DNA of 48,499 nucleotides from a virus. The first letter of the stretch is position 1. Each line of letters opens with the position of its first letter. Positions 7,939-15,294 of the stretch are shown here, in pieces. The position numbers and the translations under genes are program-made. Under the pieces are notes generated by a model. It made no database searches. It saw only the letters and a program-made list of their open reading frames with translations, and was not told the origin of the DNA. The stretch spans positions 1 through 48,499 of the IMG/VR virus record IMGVR_UViG_3300046714_000279, one strand, 5' to 3'.

Positions 7939-8037
7939 TCAGAACTGCCGCTTGCCTTTGACGATCCGGCCGATGTCGCCGGACGGTGGGATCTTGGCGG
8001 TCAGTGCCGCCCGGATCTCTCTTGTGGTGAGTGCCAT
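7939..8037 (-). CDS. Small ORF, 32 aa
   Basis: Reads MALTTREIRAALTAKIPPSG followed by DIGRIVKGKRQF. The ATG lies 6 nt after the stop of the ParB-like gene, and the short reading uses common codons of this genome. It fills an otherwise empty gap. Translation is probably coupled, as there is no clear SD. Function unknown. Confidence 0.45.
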   Translation of the reverse strand: MALTTREIRAALTAKIPPSGDIGRIVKGKRQF

Positions 8038-8043
8038 GGCTGG

Positions 8044-8922
8044 TCACTTGGTGAGCAGCTTCGGCAGCGGCGCCTCGTGGATCTTGTTGTAGAGACCCTG
8101 GGCGTGGCCACGCATCGGCTGGCCGGTGACGTAGGCATTCCATGCCCGCGCCGTGGCGACGTACATCGCCCGGCGCCAGATCGAGCCCTGGCGGTTGCCG
8201 GTGCGCACCTTCTCGGCCCAGCGCAGCAGCTTGAGTTGCGGCCCGTCTTCGGACAGGCCCACCATCTTGCTGATGCCGGTGAAGAACTCGGTGACCAGCT
8301 CGAACCCGGTGTCCGAGTCGCCGACTTGGTAGGCCACGATGCCGACCGTGGTGCCAGGGATGGGCCGTTGGTTGGCGGCACCAAGGGCACGGGCACGCTC
8401 GAAGCGGACGTGATCCATCGACTCGAAGAAGGTCATCTGCAGTTGGTTTGAGACCTTGCCGCTGCGGTTCCACGGATCCTCACCCTGCTCCAGCAGGAAC
8501 AGGCTGCGCACCATCGACCCGGCGATGGTCTTGGCGGCGATGCCACGGCCACCGATCAGGTCGTGGAAGCTGCGCGACCGGCCCTCGTCGACCCCGTCGG
8601 CAGTGGCGTCGGTCACGAACAGCGTCACGAACGAGACGCCGGCCTCGATGCAGGCGTGCAGCCGGTGCTGGCCATCGATCAGCCACCCCTCGGGGTTCAG
8701 CTTGATGGTCTCGCCGTTCAGCTTCCAGCGGCCTTCGGCCATCTCGCGGGCGTACTGCGTGACCAGTCCGGGCCGCAGCTCGCGGATGTTGGTGTTGCGT
8801 TCGAGCAACGCGGCAGCGTCACGCGGGGAGATGGTGACGACCTTGGCGCTCATGTTCACCACCGCATGGCGGGGCTGCTTCAGGGCGCCGGGGATGGCAG
8901 GACTCTCTTGGTTGGTGTGCAT
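8044..8922 (-). CDS. ParB-like (DGQHR) domain protein
   Basis: 292 aa. The N-terminal domain contains LIDGQHRLHACIEAGVSF (residues 81-98), the ParB/Srx-fold signature found in ParB-like nucleases and DGQHR proteins, preceded by RPGLVTQYAREMAEGRWKLNGETI. The C-terminal half is helical. I start at the ATG at 8922 because GGTAGGAAG lies 7-8 nt upstream; an in-frame ATG at 9057 would extend it by 45 residues into sequence that looks like a regulatory leader. Its role (DNA-binding, nucleotide-using switch or nuclease) cannot be fixed. No ParA partner is seen. Confidence 0.88.
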   Translation of the reverse strand: MHTNQESPAIPGALKQPRHAVVNMSAKVVTISPRDAAALLERNTNIRELRPGLVTQYAREMAEGRWKLNGETIKLNPEGWLIDGQHRLHACIEAGVSFVTLFVTDATADGVDEGRSRSFHDLIGGRGIAAKTIAGSMVRSLFLLEQGEDPWNRSGKVSNQLQMTFFESMDHVRFERARALGAANQRPIPGTTVGIVAYQVGDSDTGFELVTEFFTGISKMVGLSEDGPQLKLLRWAEKVRTGNRQGSIWRRAMYVATARAWNAYVTGQPMRGHAQGLYNKIHEAPLPKLLTK

Positions 8923-9226
8923 ACGGGTACTTCCTACCGAGGTTTGGATTGCCTGCTTGCGCTCCCGGTAGCAACGCGCAACAGGATCAGAGCCTGTGAA
9001 TGAAGAAGAGTCGTTGGCTCTAGCGCAACCCTTCTTAGCTCTACGTGGATGTACCATGACTCACTCGTAAGTGCTGTCTAGCATTACTGTACCGGATCCC
9101 ATCTGTTCTTCTCTGTACCAAGAACTAGAAGGGCAAGGAACGTTCCTGGTACCAGTACCGTTGTGGTACGTACCAGTACAGAACCCCCCTACCCCCCGTT
9201 GAGCCATGGGCCTGGATCATGGGGAG
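8923..9226. promoter_or_regulatory. Control region with GTAC operator cluster
   Basis: No convincing gene. GTAC occurs at 8927, 9051, 9089, 9115, 9149, 9155, 9166, 9170 and 9176. GTACCAGTAC is perfectly repeated at 9149-9158 and 9170-9179, 21 bp apart (two helical turns), with the palindrome GGTACGTACC at 9165-9174 bridging into the second copy and GGAACGTTCC at 9137-9146. This is typical of a multi-site operator for a regulator of the leftward ParB-like gene. No clear -35/-10 pair was found. Confidence 0.6.
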
Positions 9227-9415
9227 TCAGTCTGCTGGAAAGATGGCAGACTCGCCGGCCTCGACGAGCTTCTGCCACAGCAGCTCACGCTGCAGGTCGC
9301 GCTGTTGGTCGTCGGCGCAGGACTGGCACAGTCCATCACCTAGCGGGACCCCTCGGTCCAGCTCGACCAGGATCTTGGTGCCGCACTCGGCACAGGTCGA
9401 GACGTTGGTTGTCAT
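9227..9415 (-). CDS. Small zinc-ribbon protein, 62 aa
   Basis: Starts with MTTNVSTCAECG; two CxxC pairs (CAEC at about 8-11 and CQSC at about 30-33) form a zinc ribbon, followed by a helix with an acidic end. AAAGGTG lies upstream of the ATG. It may be a DnaK-suppressor- or TraR-like small regulator, but it is too short to assign. Confidence 0.8.
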   Translation of the reverse strand: MTTNVSTCAECGTKILVELDRGVPLGDGLCQSCADDQQRDLQRELLWQKLVEAGESAIFPAD

Positions 9416-9440
9416 GTTGGCGACACCTTTACAGGTGGGC

Positions 9441-9584
9441 TCAGCTCGAAGTCAAGCAGAATGTCTGTGGCTCGGGTGATTCATGCGCTACCAACCACAA
9501 CCGACCGAAGCCGGGAGCAAATTGCTTGAGCGTTCGCCGGATCTCCCGGCGCAACACAGCCCGCAGCCACTGACAGGCGAGCAT
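9441..9584 (-). CDS. Small basic ORF, 47 aa
   Basis: MLACQWLRAVLRREIRRTLK then a Pro/Ser-rich tail. A good GGGGAG lies 5 nt before the ATG, which supports it. However, the same bases can be read as the -10 of a leftward promoter (9583-9610), in which case the ATG would be upstream of the transcript start. Function unknown. Confidence 0.4.
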   Translation of the reverse strand: MLACQWLRAVLRREIRRTLKQFAPGFGRLWLVAHESPEPQTFCLTSS

Positions 9585-9610
9585 GATAGCTCCCCTACCG
9601 GATCCGTCAA
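9583..9610 (-). promoter_or_regulatory. Candidate leftward sigma70-type promoter
   Basis: On the minus strand TTGACG (9605-9610) and TATCAT (9583-9588) are separated by 16 nt. The spacer contains GATCCGGTA, a motif also present at 9089-9098 and, as ATCCGGTA, at about 20472-20480. It could drive the zinc-ribbon gene at 9415 and the following region. Confidence 0.4.
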
Positions 9611-9730
9611 CGCGGATAAACCCGCCACCCCCTGCGGGGAGATGCTTCCGCAGGAGGCAGCGAGAAACCATGGCGTGGTCTGCAGCCAGGCAGTGGTTGG
9701 ACACCAGTCTGGCACCACGGTTTGAAAACT
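9585..9730. other. Intergenic gap
   Basis: About 146 bases with no supported gene. It contains a possible hairpin (CTGCGG at 9632 region pairing with CCGCAG) and the -35 of the promoter above. No poly-T tract follows the hairpin, so I do not call a terminator. Confidence 0.4.
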
Positions 9731-10093
9731 CTAGCGGTCCAGCGGATCCTTGCCCAGACCCTCCAGCATCTCGGTCAGGGCGGCGTCGAGATCGCCATTG
9801 CCCTCATGGACGATGGTCTCGATGTTGGGGTTGAGAGCGTCCGCCGCCTGCCGCATCTTGGCCTGCTCCTCGACGAACTGTTCCAGGTGGTTGGCCACGT
9901 CGTTGGTGGCCAGCACCACGTACCAGCGGCGGCTCGTGTCTTGTGGGTTGTGCTCGCCGGCAGCCAGCAGCACGCCCAGCTCGTTGATGTCGGCGATCAG
10001 TCGGCCCGGCGTGCGGGCGGCGTTGGTGATGATCCGGGTCACGGCCACCGAGATCAGTGATGCCATCCTCTTGCTGTTGTTGCTGTTGTTCAT
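9731..10093 (-). CDS. Hypothetical protein, 120 aa
   Basis: Starts at the ATG at 10093 (MNNSNNSKRM) with AAGGAG 5 nt upstream. It is helical and acidic toward the C terminus (DLDAALTEMLEGLGKDPLDR). No motif recognised; no membrane segment. Confidence 0.82.
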   Translation of the reverse strand: MNNSNNSKRMASLISVAVTRIITNAARTPGRLIADINELGVLLAAGEHNPQDTSRRWYVVLATNDVANHLEQFVEEQAKMRQAADALNPNIETIVHEGNGDLDAALTEMLEGLGKDPLDR

Positions 10094-10112
10094 GTCATCT
10101 CCTTGGTTGGAG

Positions 10113-10376
10113 TCATTGGTTGGGTTTGCCGAAGGACGCAGTCCACGCGCGAACCAGCTCGGTCCCCTTCGGCACGGGCGAGCCGTCCATGGTGCCGCTA
10201 CGTTGCAGCTCCTTGGAGTAGTTGGAACACAGCCACCACGGGGCCTTGACGTGGCGGCCAAGTAGGAAGTGGTACAGGCCCTGGCGGGTGATCTCCATGG
10301 CGTTGGCAAGGGCGGTGCGGGTGCCAGGGTAGAGGCGGATCAACACGGGCCACGGTCTTGTCGTCTCGGTTGTCAT
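10113..10376 (-). CDS. Small putative HTH protein, 87 aa
   Basis: The segment RTALANAMEITRQGLYHFLLGRHVKAP fits a Cro-like helix-turn-helix, with the second helix as recognition helix. The start MTTETTR follows the tail of a small membrane protein gene. It is a candidate regulator for the operator clusters in this arm, but the family is not certain. Confidence 0.75.
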   Translation of the reverse strand: MTTETTRPWPVLIRLYPGTRTALANAMEITRQGLYHFLLGRHVKAPWWLCSNYSKELQRSGTMDGSPVPKGTELVRAWTASFGKPNQ

Positions 10377-10379
10377 CGG

Positions 10380-10553
10380 TCAGCTCGATAGGTAGAGGGC
10401 CACCAGCAGCAGGATGGCCACGATCAGGAAGAAGAAGAGGGAACCGTCCGGTCTGATCTCCGGCCCGCCCCCGCCACGCAGTAGCGGCGGACAGCGGTGG
10501 ATCGTGTGCGTGAACCGGGGGCAGCCACAGGACGGGCAGCGGGCATGGATCAT
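10380..10553 (-). CDS. Small zinc-knuckle membrane protein, 57 aa
   Basis: MIHARCPSCGCPRFTHTIHR begins the protein, with Cys6, Cys9 and Cys11 plus Cys21 as possible metal ligands; the C-terminal residues 39-55 (LFFFLIVAILLLVALYL) are one membrane helix. GTAGGAT precedes the ATG. It is tail-anchored with a cytoplasmic metal-binding head; function unknown. Confidence 0.65.
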   Translation of the reverse strand: MIHARCPSCGCPRFTHTIHRCPPLLRGGGGPEIRPDGSLFFFLIVAILLLVALYLSS

Positions 10554-10638
10554 GGCGCTATCCTACGGGAAGGGCACTGCCGCCACGGGCGCGGCAGCGC
10601 GGGGAATCAGGCGCGATCAGGCATGGATCAGGCAGGAA

Positions 10639-11991
10639 TCAGGCGATGGCCGGCAGCGTGACCTTCGGCTCGGTCTCGCCCAGCAGGTGGCGCTGTGCCC
10701 GGATGGTGCGCGCCGATTCCAACAGCGCCTCGGCGCTGATCTCGGTGATGAGCGTGCCTCTCGGCTGGCGGCGGATCTGCGCCAGCTTGGCGCGCTTCAC
10801 CACTTCCCGGATCACGGCGGGGATGGTGCCAGCCAGCTCGTCGCCGACTTCGGTCAGATCGGCATTGGGCGGGATCACGCCAGCGCCGTAGTTGCGCAGC
10901 AGCTTCTGCACTGCGATGGCATCTGGCGGCGGGATCTCGATGATGGCATCGAGCCGGCCGGGCCGGCGCATCGCCTCGGTGATCTGCTCGACGTAGTTCG
11001 TCGTGGCCAGGGTGATGAGGTTCAGCTCCTTGGTGTCGATCCCGTCCACCGTATTCAGGATCTCGTTCATCTCGTCGTCCCGCTCCCCACTGGTGGCCGA
11101 GTCCACGTCTTCACAGAAGACGACGACAGCCGGGCTGGAGTAGGGCACCGAGAAGCGGATTGCAGCGGCCAGCTCCATGGCTCGCTTGATGTAGATGTAG
11201 GTGATGCCGGCCTGCTGCGCCTTCTTGGCGGCCACCAAGGCGGTCAGCGTCTTGCCCGTGCCAAAGGTGCCGGCCAGCAGCACGCTGCGCCGGATCGGCT
11301 CACCGTTGGCCACGAGGTCGTCCAGCCGATCGATCGGCGTGAACAGGTTGGTGGCGATGGCCGCCTCGGTGTCGTGGTTGAACACCAGCAGGCTTTCGTC
11401 CACCGATTCCACGTCCATGAACTTCGGTTCCGGTACCGGGTACGGATCGCCGTCTTCGTCGCAGAATGACAGCGATACCGCCTTGCCACGGTAGATCGAG
11501 TCGGTCTGCAGGTAGCGAGCCACGTCTTCCAGCAGCTCTTGCACGAACCTCTCATGCAGCCTGCGGACCGTGATCGAGACACGGAACAACAGCCGCTTCT
11601 GGCTGTTCTTGGCCACGCTCGGCTCGACCACGCCACCGATCTGCGGGGGCAGTGCGAACTGGCCCCAGGGGACTTGAAGCGAGGTACGGAATCCGGTCTG
11701 GACCGTCACCATCGCTGGCAACTGCGGACCGAAGAAGCCCCACTGCGTGATGTTCTCGACGAACCCGAACTTCTGGCGCAACACCTGGAACAGTGCATGC
11801 GCCCCGTCGTACGGATGCACGTCGTAGTCGCGGTGAAACACCGCCGCTTCTTCTTCGTACTTGATGCGCCGCTGCAGCACGTCGACAGCGTCCTTGAGCT
11901 TCAAGGAGTCGGGAATCGTGATGCACTCACCGTGCCTGCGGATCTCGGCCACGTTGACGACGGCTACCTTCTGATCGAGTGTTTGTGACAT
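10639..11991 (-). CDS. AAA+ ATPase (Cdc48/FtsH-like clade)
   Basis: 450 aa from the ATG at 11991 (MSQTLDQ), supported by AAGGAT and by the constant distance to the upstream hairpin leader. One AAA module: Walker A GTFGTGKT (241-248), Walker B VVVFCEDVD (289-297), sensor-1 Asn332 in LATTN, and RRPGRLD (342-348), the arginine-finger segment typical of classical AAA proteins. Residues 1-230 form an unknown N domain, probably for substrate or partner binding. AAA unfoldases or remodelers often pair with VWA or adaptor proteins; a VWA gene lies in the same arm, though 8 kb away. The target is unknown. Confidence 0.92.
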   Translation of the reverse strand: MSQTLDQKVAVVNVAEIRRHGECITIPDSLKLKDAVDVLQRRIKYEEEAAVFHRDYDVHPYDGAHALFQVLRQKFGFVENITQWGFFGPQLPAMVTVQTGFRTSLQVPWGQFALPPQIGGVVEPSVAKNSQKRLLFRVSITVRRLHERFVQELLEDVARYLQTDSIYRGKAVSLSFCDEDGDPYPVPEPKFMDVESVDESLLVFNHDTEAAIATNLFTPIDRLDDLVANGEPIRRSVLLAGTFGTGKTLTALVAAKKAQQAGITYIYIKRAMELAAAIRFSVPYSSPAVVVFCEDVDSATSGERDDEMNEILNTVDGIDTKELNLITLATTNYVEQITEAMRRPGRLDAIIEIPPPDAIAVQKLLRNYGAGVIPPNADLTEVGDELAGTIPAVIREVVKRAKLAQIRRQPRGTLITEISAEALLESARTIRAQRHLLGETEPKVTLPAIA

Positions 11992-12024
11992 TGCTCTATC
12001 CTTGTTGGTTGTCATGGGTTGCAC

Positions 12025-12081
12025 CGTGGCGAAGTGCCACGCTGCGCCGGGGACCACCAGCCCGGCAGTGGTTGCCACGCC
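12025..12081 (-). promoter_or_regulatory. Two-hairpin leader element E1 (before the AAA+ gene)
   Basis: Hairpin nearest the gene: CGTGGC (12025-12030) pairs with GCCACG (12036-12041) around loop GAAGT. Second hairpin: GCCGGG (12046-12051) with CCCGGC (12061-12066). A conserved box follows at 12067-12081 (on the minus strand GGCGTGGCAACCACT). The first stem ends 33 nt before the AAA+ ATG. See E2 and E3, which keep the pairing with different bases. Confidence 0.65.
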
Positions 12082-12110
12082 TGAGACAAGGCCGGCGTGG
12101 CCTTCGCCAG

Positions 12111-12215
12111 TCAGCGCCGCTTGCGCAGCTCCGATACCCACACGATCAGGGCGAAGCCGACCGCAACGGACAGCAGCCCCAGGAACGCACCGACCAGAAA
12201 CCAGAGCATCATCAT
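12111..12215 (-). CDS. Tiny membrane protein, 34 aa
   Basis: MMMLWFLVGAFLGLLSVAVG continues as FALIVWVSELRKRR: one membrane helix and a basic cytoplasmic tail. The first ATG overlaps the preceding TGA as ATGA. It is the fourth such small membrane gene in this arm. Function unknown. Confidence 0.6.
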   Translation of the reverse strand: MMMLWFLVGAFLGLLSVAVGFALIVWVSELRKRR

Positions 12216-12472
12216 GGCTGCACCTGCTGCGGCTCGGCCGCAGGTAGGAAGCGGGCTTGCCAGATCCGCTTGCGTTCGGCCAGCGCTTCCTCGGCCCGCA
12301 TCCTGGCATTGCGGGTGTGGATCACAGCATTGCCGGCCCGCATCCTGGCCTGCTGTGCCTCGCGTTCCTTGTGCTTGCACAGGAACAGCTCCTTCAGTGC
12401 CTCGGCCACGTCGGGCGACGGGCAGGTGGCTAGCTGGCGCTTCTGCGCCTTGGTGCGGCGGTACCGCCTCAC
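12212..12472 (-). CDS. Hypothetical basic helical protein, 86 aa
   Basis: GTG start (12472) overlapping the preceding TGA as GTGA. Basic, Arg/Lys/Gln-rich with a long helix (EREAQQARMRAGNAVIHTRN) of coiled-coil character. Function not recognised. Confidence 0.75.
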   Translation of the reverse strand: MRRYRRTKAQKRQLATCPSPDVAEALKELFLCKHKEREAQQARMRAGNAVIHTRNARMRAEEALAERKRIWQARFLPAAEPQQVQP

Positions 12473-12669
12473 GTTCGGATCTCCTTGGCAATGGCGCGGG
12501 CCTGCTGGTACAGCTCCACTGCGTCGTCGAGCTTGCTGAGGCAGTCCCTCATGTCATCGAAGTCGTCGGTGTCGCAGTCGATGACGTTGCAGGCTGCTTC
12601 CCGCAATTTCTCCGTGGCATGCTGCGCAAGCAGGGTGTTCTGCAGTTGTTGGATCTCGGTCTTGTTCAT
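12469..12669 (-). CDS. Hypothetical acidic helical protein, 66 aa
   Basis: MNKTEIQQLQNTLLAQHATE starts a helical protein with an acidic centre (DCDTDDFDDMRDCLSKLDDA). TAGGAG lies 5 nt upstream of the ATG. Function not recognised. Confidence 0.8.
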   Translation of the reverse strand: MNKTEIQQLQNTLLAQHATEKLREAACNVIDCDTDDFDDMRDCLSKLDDAVELYQQARAIAKEIRT

Positions 12670-12798
12670 GGCGTCTCCTATTCGTTGGTTGTCAGGGGAA
12701 AGGGAAAGACCCGCAGGAAAACCACCCGTCGGAAGGGGAGGGTCGGGAATTACGTTTCACGCGCGGCCCGTCAAGATCGCGCAACCTGCGGTGGTGTA

Positions 12799-13911
12799 CT
12801 ACTTCGCGCCGGCAGCCAGCAGCTTGCCGGCCTGGGCTTCGAGCTTCACGCGCTCGTCGGTGTGGGTGATCGAGCGGGCGTGCGCCGTGACTCCTTGCAC
12901 GATTTGCCACAGCGTGCGGGCTTCGCCTTCTTCGGCCTTGGCTGCAGCGACACTGGCCTTGGCCAGCGCCGACGTGAAGCCTCGTGCCTTGAGCCAGTCG
13001 AGTACCGAATCGTCCTTCTTGGACTGGTCCCCGATCAGCGTCTCTTGCGCCTTGGTGATGGCGTTGACGATCTGCTTGGGCGATTCCTCGCTGTAGCGCC
13101 GCAGCATGCGCCCGCCCTCGCTGGCGAACCGATCGGGTGCGCCGCTGGTGTGGCGGATCGCCAGCTCTTGCACGTTGGTCAGGCCCCAGATCGTGCGGTT
13201 GTCGCACACGCGGTTGTACAGGAATCCGACCAACGTCATGGTGCGGGCGCCGACTTCAGAGTTCGAGGCGATGAAGCCACGGAACAGCGGTTCGCTGGCG
13301 CCAGGGATCTCGATGGGCCGGTCAGGGTCGCACAGGAACACGAACAGATCGCGGTCGCTGGCGTAGAGCGTGGTCGCCCGCTTCGGATTCTTGGTTGCGT
13401 AGGACGCAGCCGGCACCTTCCAGCGCCCGTCTGCATTCACCTTCTGCACTGCCCGGCACACGTCGAGATCGTAGATCCGGCCGTACGTTGTGCTGGTCCA
13501 GCAGCGCGCGACGTTGTCGCCGTTGCTCTGCGCGTAGAGTAGCGCCTCCTCGCGGACGGCCCGGTGTTCGAGGCCCCATTGCAGATTGATGGCCGCCAGT
13601 TCTGGCGGCATCGTTCGCAGGTAGCCAACGCCGCTCGATGCGCCGGCCATGGCTGCGAACTGGCCGAAGGACCAGTGAGTCGGCAGCAGGTCGACCGGAT
13701 CATCTCGGCTCGGATCCTCGACGCGGATCCGCAGTTGCGGCGCAGCACCGTTGTCTTCCCTCAGCACGGCGCGAACGTTCTTCGGCTCGGTTGCGAGGGT
13801 CCAGGATTCCCGCTTGCGCTGCTCGACGTGCCGTTGCAGATCGTCGAGGGTCAGGAAGCGTTGATCGTCGGGCCGGCTGGCCCACTCGTTATGCAGTGTC
13901 TTGGCGTTCAT
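12799..13911 (-). CDS. DUF932-family phage/plasmid protein
   Basis: 370 aa with GGAGATG before the ATG. Features fitting DUF932: an N-terminal TxxxLxxLTPTHWSFGQ-like region (LLPTHWSFGQFAAMAGAS), LLYAQSNGDNVARCWTSTTYGRIYD, GFIASNSEVGARTMTLVGFLYNRVCDNRTIWG, then a helical C terminus. DUF932 proteins are widespread on phages and plasmids and have no settled biochemical role; some are suspected to act with recombination or anti-host functions. The gene is preceded by leader E2 and a good promoter, so it starts its own transcript. Confidence 0.88.
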   Translation of the reverse strand: MNAKTLHNEWASRPDDQRFLTLDDLQRHVEQRKRESWTLATEPKNVRAVLREDNGAAPQLRIRVEDPSRDDPVDLLPTHWSFGQFAAMAGASSGVGYLRTMPPELAAINLQWGLEHRAVREEALLYAQSNGDNVARCWTSTTYGRIYDLDVCRAVQKVNADGRWKVPAASYATKNPKRATTLYASDRDLFVFLCDPDRPIEIPGASEPLFRGFIASNSEVGARTMTLVGFLYNRVCDNRTIWGLTNVQELAIRHTSGAPDRFASEGGRMLRRYSEESPKQIVNAITKAQETLIGDQSKKDDSVLDWLKARGFTSALAKASVAAAKAEEGEARTLWQIVQGVTAHARSITHTDERVKLEAQAGKLLAAGAK

Positions 13912-13941
13912 AGTAGCTCATCTCCTAGCTACGGTCGGAAT

Positions 13942-14001
13942 GCACGCTTGCGAAGTGCAGACGTGCGCCGGGGACCGTTTCCCGGCATTGGCTGCCGCGC
14001 C
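13942..14001 (-). promoter_or_regulatory. Two-hairpin leader element E2 (before DUF932)
   Basis: GCACG (13942-13946) pairs with CGTGC (13962-13966); inside, TGC (13949-13951) pairs with GCA (13957-13959) around the same GAAGT loop as E1. Next, GCCGGG (13967-13972 region) pairs with CCCGGC (13981-13986). The conserved box lies at 13987-14001. The outer stem ends 30 nt before the ATG. A 39-codon ORF (14044 to 13925, starting MNTNMETRRAA) overlies the element and could be a leader peptide. Confidence 0.65.
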
Positions 14002-14051
14002 CTTTCCCGATGGCGGCGCGGCGGGTTTCCATGTTGGTGTTCATGGGCGGA

Positions 14052-14080
14052 ATCGTAGCAAGCTGACTAGCTGGCGTCAA
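14052..14080 (-). promoter_or_regulatory. Candidate leftward promoter for DUF932
   Basis: Minus strand: TTGACG (14075-14080), 17-nt spacer, TACGAT (14052-14057). The predicted start falls near 14045, just before leader E2, giving an untranslated leader of about 130 nt. Confidence 0.5.
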
Positions 14081-14327
14081 GCTGCAGTTTCGCAGCAGCC
14101 AGCCAGCGGTCCCGCACGATGCCGAGCAGCTTGCGGGTGTGGTCGGCGTCCAGCGCGCTGATTGCTCGCGTCGGTGCCTTGGCCCACAGCCCGGCCTTTT
14201 CGTTGCTGTAGGACGGGTGAACGTCGGTGCCGAACATATCCTCGACGAACTGCGTACCGCCCGTGTTGTGGATGTAGAGCGCCATGGCGAAGGCGCCTAG
14301 CTCGACATCGAACAGGGTCGGCGTCAC
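14067..14327 (-). CDS. Hypothetical protein, 86 aa
   Basis: I start at GTG (14327; TPTLFDVELG follows) because AAGGAG lies 8 nt upstream and GTGA overlaps the preceding stop. The central part reads FVEDMFGTDVHPSYSNEKAG; the C terminus is a basic amphipathic helix. Function not recognised. Confidence 0.78.
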   Translation of the reverse strand: MTPTLFDVELGAFAMALYIHNTGGTQFVEDMFGTDVHPSYSNEKAGLWAKAPTRAISALDADHTRKLLGIVRDRWLAAAKLQLDAS

Positions 14328-14749
14328 GGCGTCGGCTCCTTGGCTGGCGCAGGCGCGGGGATCTTCCACCCGTCTTCGAGCGGGCACTCGACGCGGTCCT
14401 TGCTCATGCGGCGAATGGTGTTCGTGTTCACGTCGACCAGCACGACGCCAGCATCGCCGACGCTGTTGCCCTCGCGCAGCAGTTCATCGATCATCGCGGC
14501 CGTGTCCGATTGAGCATGCGCGCGCGAGACGGGGCCATTCCAGATTCCAAGCGACAAGTTGCCTTCGATGTGATCGTGGCACACGCCGACGAAACGTGCG
14601 GCGCCGTACTCCGGGTCGCCTTCTCGCCCTTGCATGCGCTCGCGCCATTTGGTCAGCAAGGCACCAAGCTGGCTCGCGTGCCAGTGCAGGTACACGAACG
14701 GCGAGTACTGCTGACCATCGGTAAAGACCACCAAGACACGGTTTCCCAT
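14324..14749 (-). CDS. Hypothetical protein, 141 aa
   Basis: Started at the ATG at 14749 (MGNRVLVVFTDGQQ) with AGAGAGATG upstream; an in-frame ATG 42 nt further up lies inside leader E3. Mixed alpha/beta; contains YSPFVYLHWHASQL, ARFVGVCHDHIEGNLSLGIW and VLVDVNTNTIRR. Function not recognised, though its arrangement suggests a soluble enzyme-like domain. Confidence 0.82.
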   Translation of the reverse strand: MGNRVLVVFTDGQQYSPFVYLHWHASQLGALLTKWRERMQGREGDPEYGAARFVGVCHDHIEGNLSLGIWNGPVSRAHAQSDTAAMIDELLREGNSVGDAGVVLVDVNTNTIRRMSKDRVECPLEDGWKIPAPAPAKEPTP

Positions 14750-14779
14750 TGCATCTCTCTCTAGTAGTGCGATCGGTTC

Positions 14780-14837
14780 ACACGCCAGCATCGTGCCGCC
14801 GTGTCCGGGGATCGCGGCCCGGAATGGTTGCCGCGCC
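14780..14837 (-). promoter_or_regulatory. Two-hairpin leader element E3
   Basis: ACACG (14780-14784) pairs with CGTGT (14800-14804), with inner GCA/TGC (14788-14790, 14794-14796). Then CCGGG (14805-14809) pairs with CCCGG (14818-14822), followed by the conserved box at 14823-14837. The outer stem ends 30 nt before the ATG at 14749, and the box begins just after the stop of the upstream gene. Confidence 0.6.
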
Positions 14838-14839
14838 TG

Positions 14840-15292
14840 TTACTTGGCCGGCGCGGCCGTGGCCTTGGTCCGCCTGCAGCGTGCAAGATCCATGTCGCCG
14901 GCATTGCGACCGGACCAGACGTGACCGTCGGGGCCAATGAATCGGAACGTGCGCACCGGATAGCGCCGTCCGAACCCGTAGCCGTACGATTCATGCACTC
15001 GGCCGAGAATGTTGAACTTGGCCGTGCCGGGCCAGTTACCGAGCCGGTAGACGTAGCGCTTCCAGCCGGTGGCCGTCCTGCGCTCGTGCGTGCCGCCGTC
15101 TGGCACGTCGACTGTCGTCAGGTAGAGGATTGCGTGCCCGTCCGAGACCATGGCAAGGCGCTCGTGTTCGGCTGCACAGACGTAGCAGATCCGGCGCCCA
15201 TCGGGGCAAGTGGCATAGCCGCTGGCGCCACCGCTGGCCGGTGGCTTCGGGAAGGTGGCGCCGCATTCGGCGCAGATCGGTTGCGATTCCAT
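14840..15292 (-). CDS. Zinc-ribbon protein, 150 aa
   Basis: Starts MESQPICAECGATFPKPPAS; Cys pairs CAEC (7-10) and CYVC near residue 40 form a zinc-binding head. The remainder is beta-rich with many Tyr/Arg/Gly (YRLGNWPGTAKFNILGRVHE). The basic C terminus is RCRRTKATAAPAK. The ATG lies 2 nt after the preceding TAA. Function unknown. Confidence 0.82.
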   Translation of the reverse strand: MESQPICAECGATFPKPPASGGASGYATCPDGRRICYVCAAEHERLAMVSDGHAILYLTTVDVPDGGTHERRTATGWKRYVYRLGNWPGTAKFNILGRVHESYGYGFGRRYPVRTFRFIGPDGHVWSGRNAGDMDLARCRRTKATAAPAK

Positions 15293-15294
15293 GG

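Noticed and set aside
8044-9057. Longer ParB-like start at 9057
   Set aside because: The upstream 45 codons are lower in GC, contain regulatory GTAC motifs, and the ATG at 8922 has a proper SD.
9137-9146. GGAACGTTCC palindrome as a terminator
   Set aside because: Short stem, no T-run, and it lies in an operator cluster rather than after a gene.
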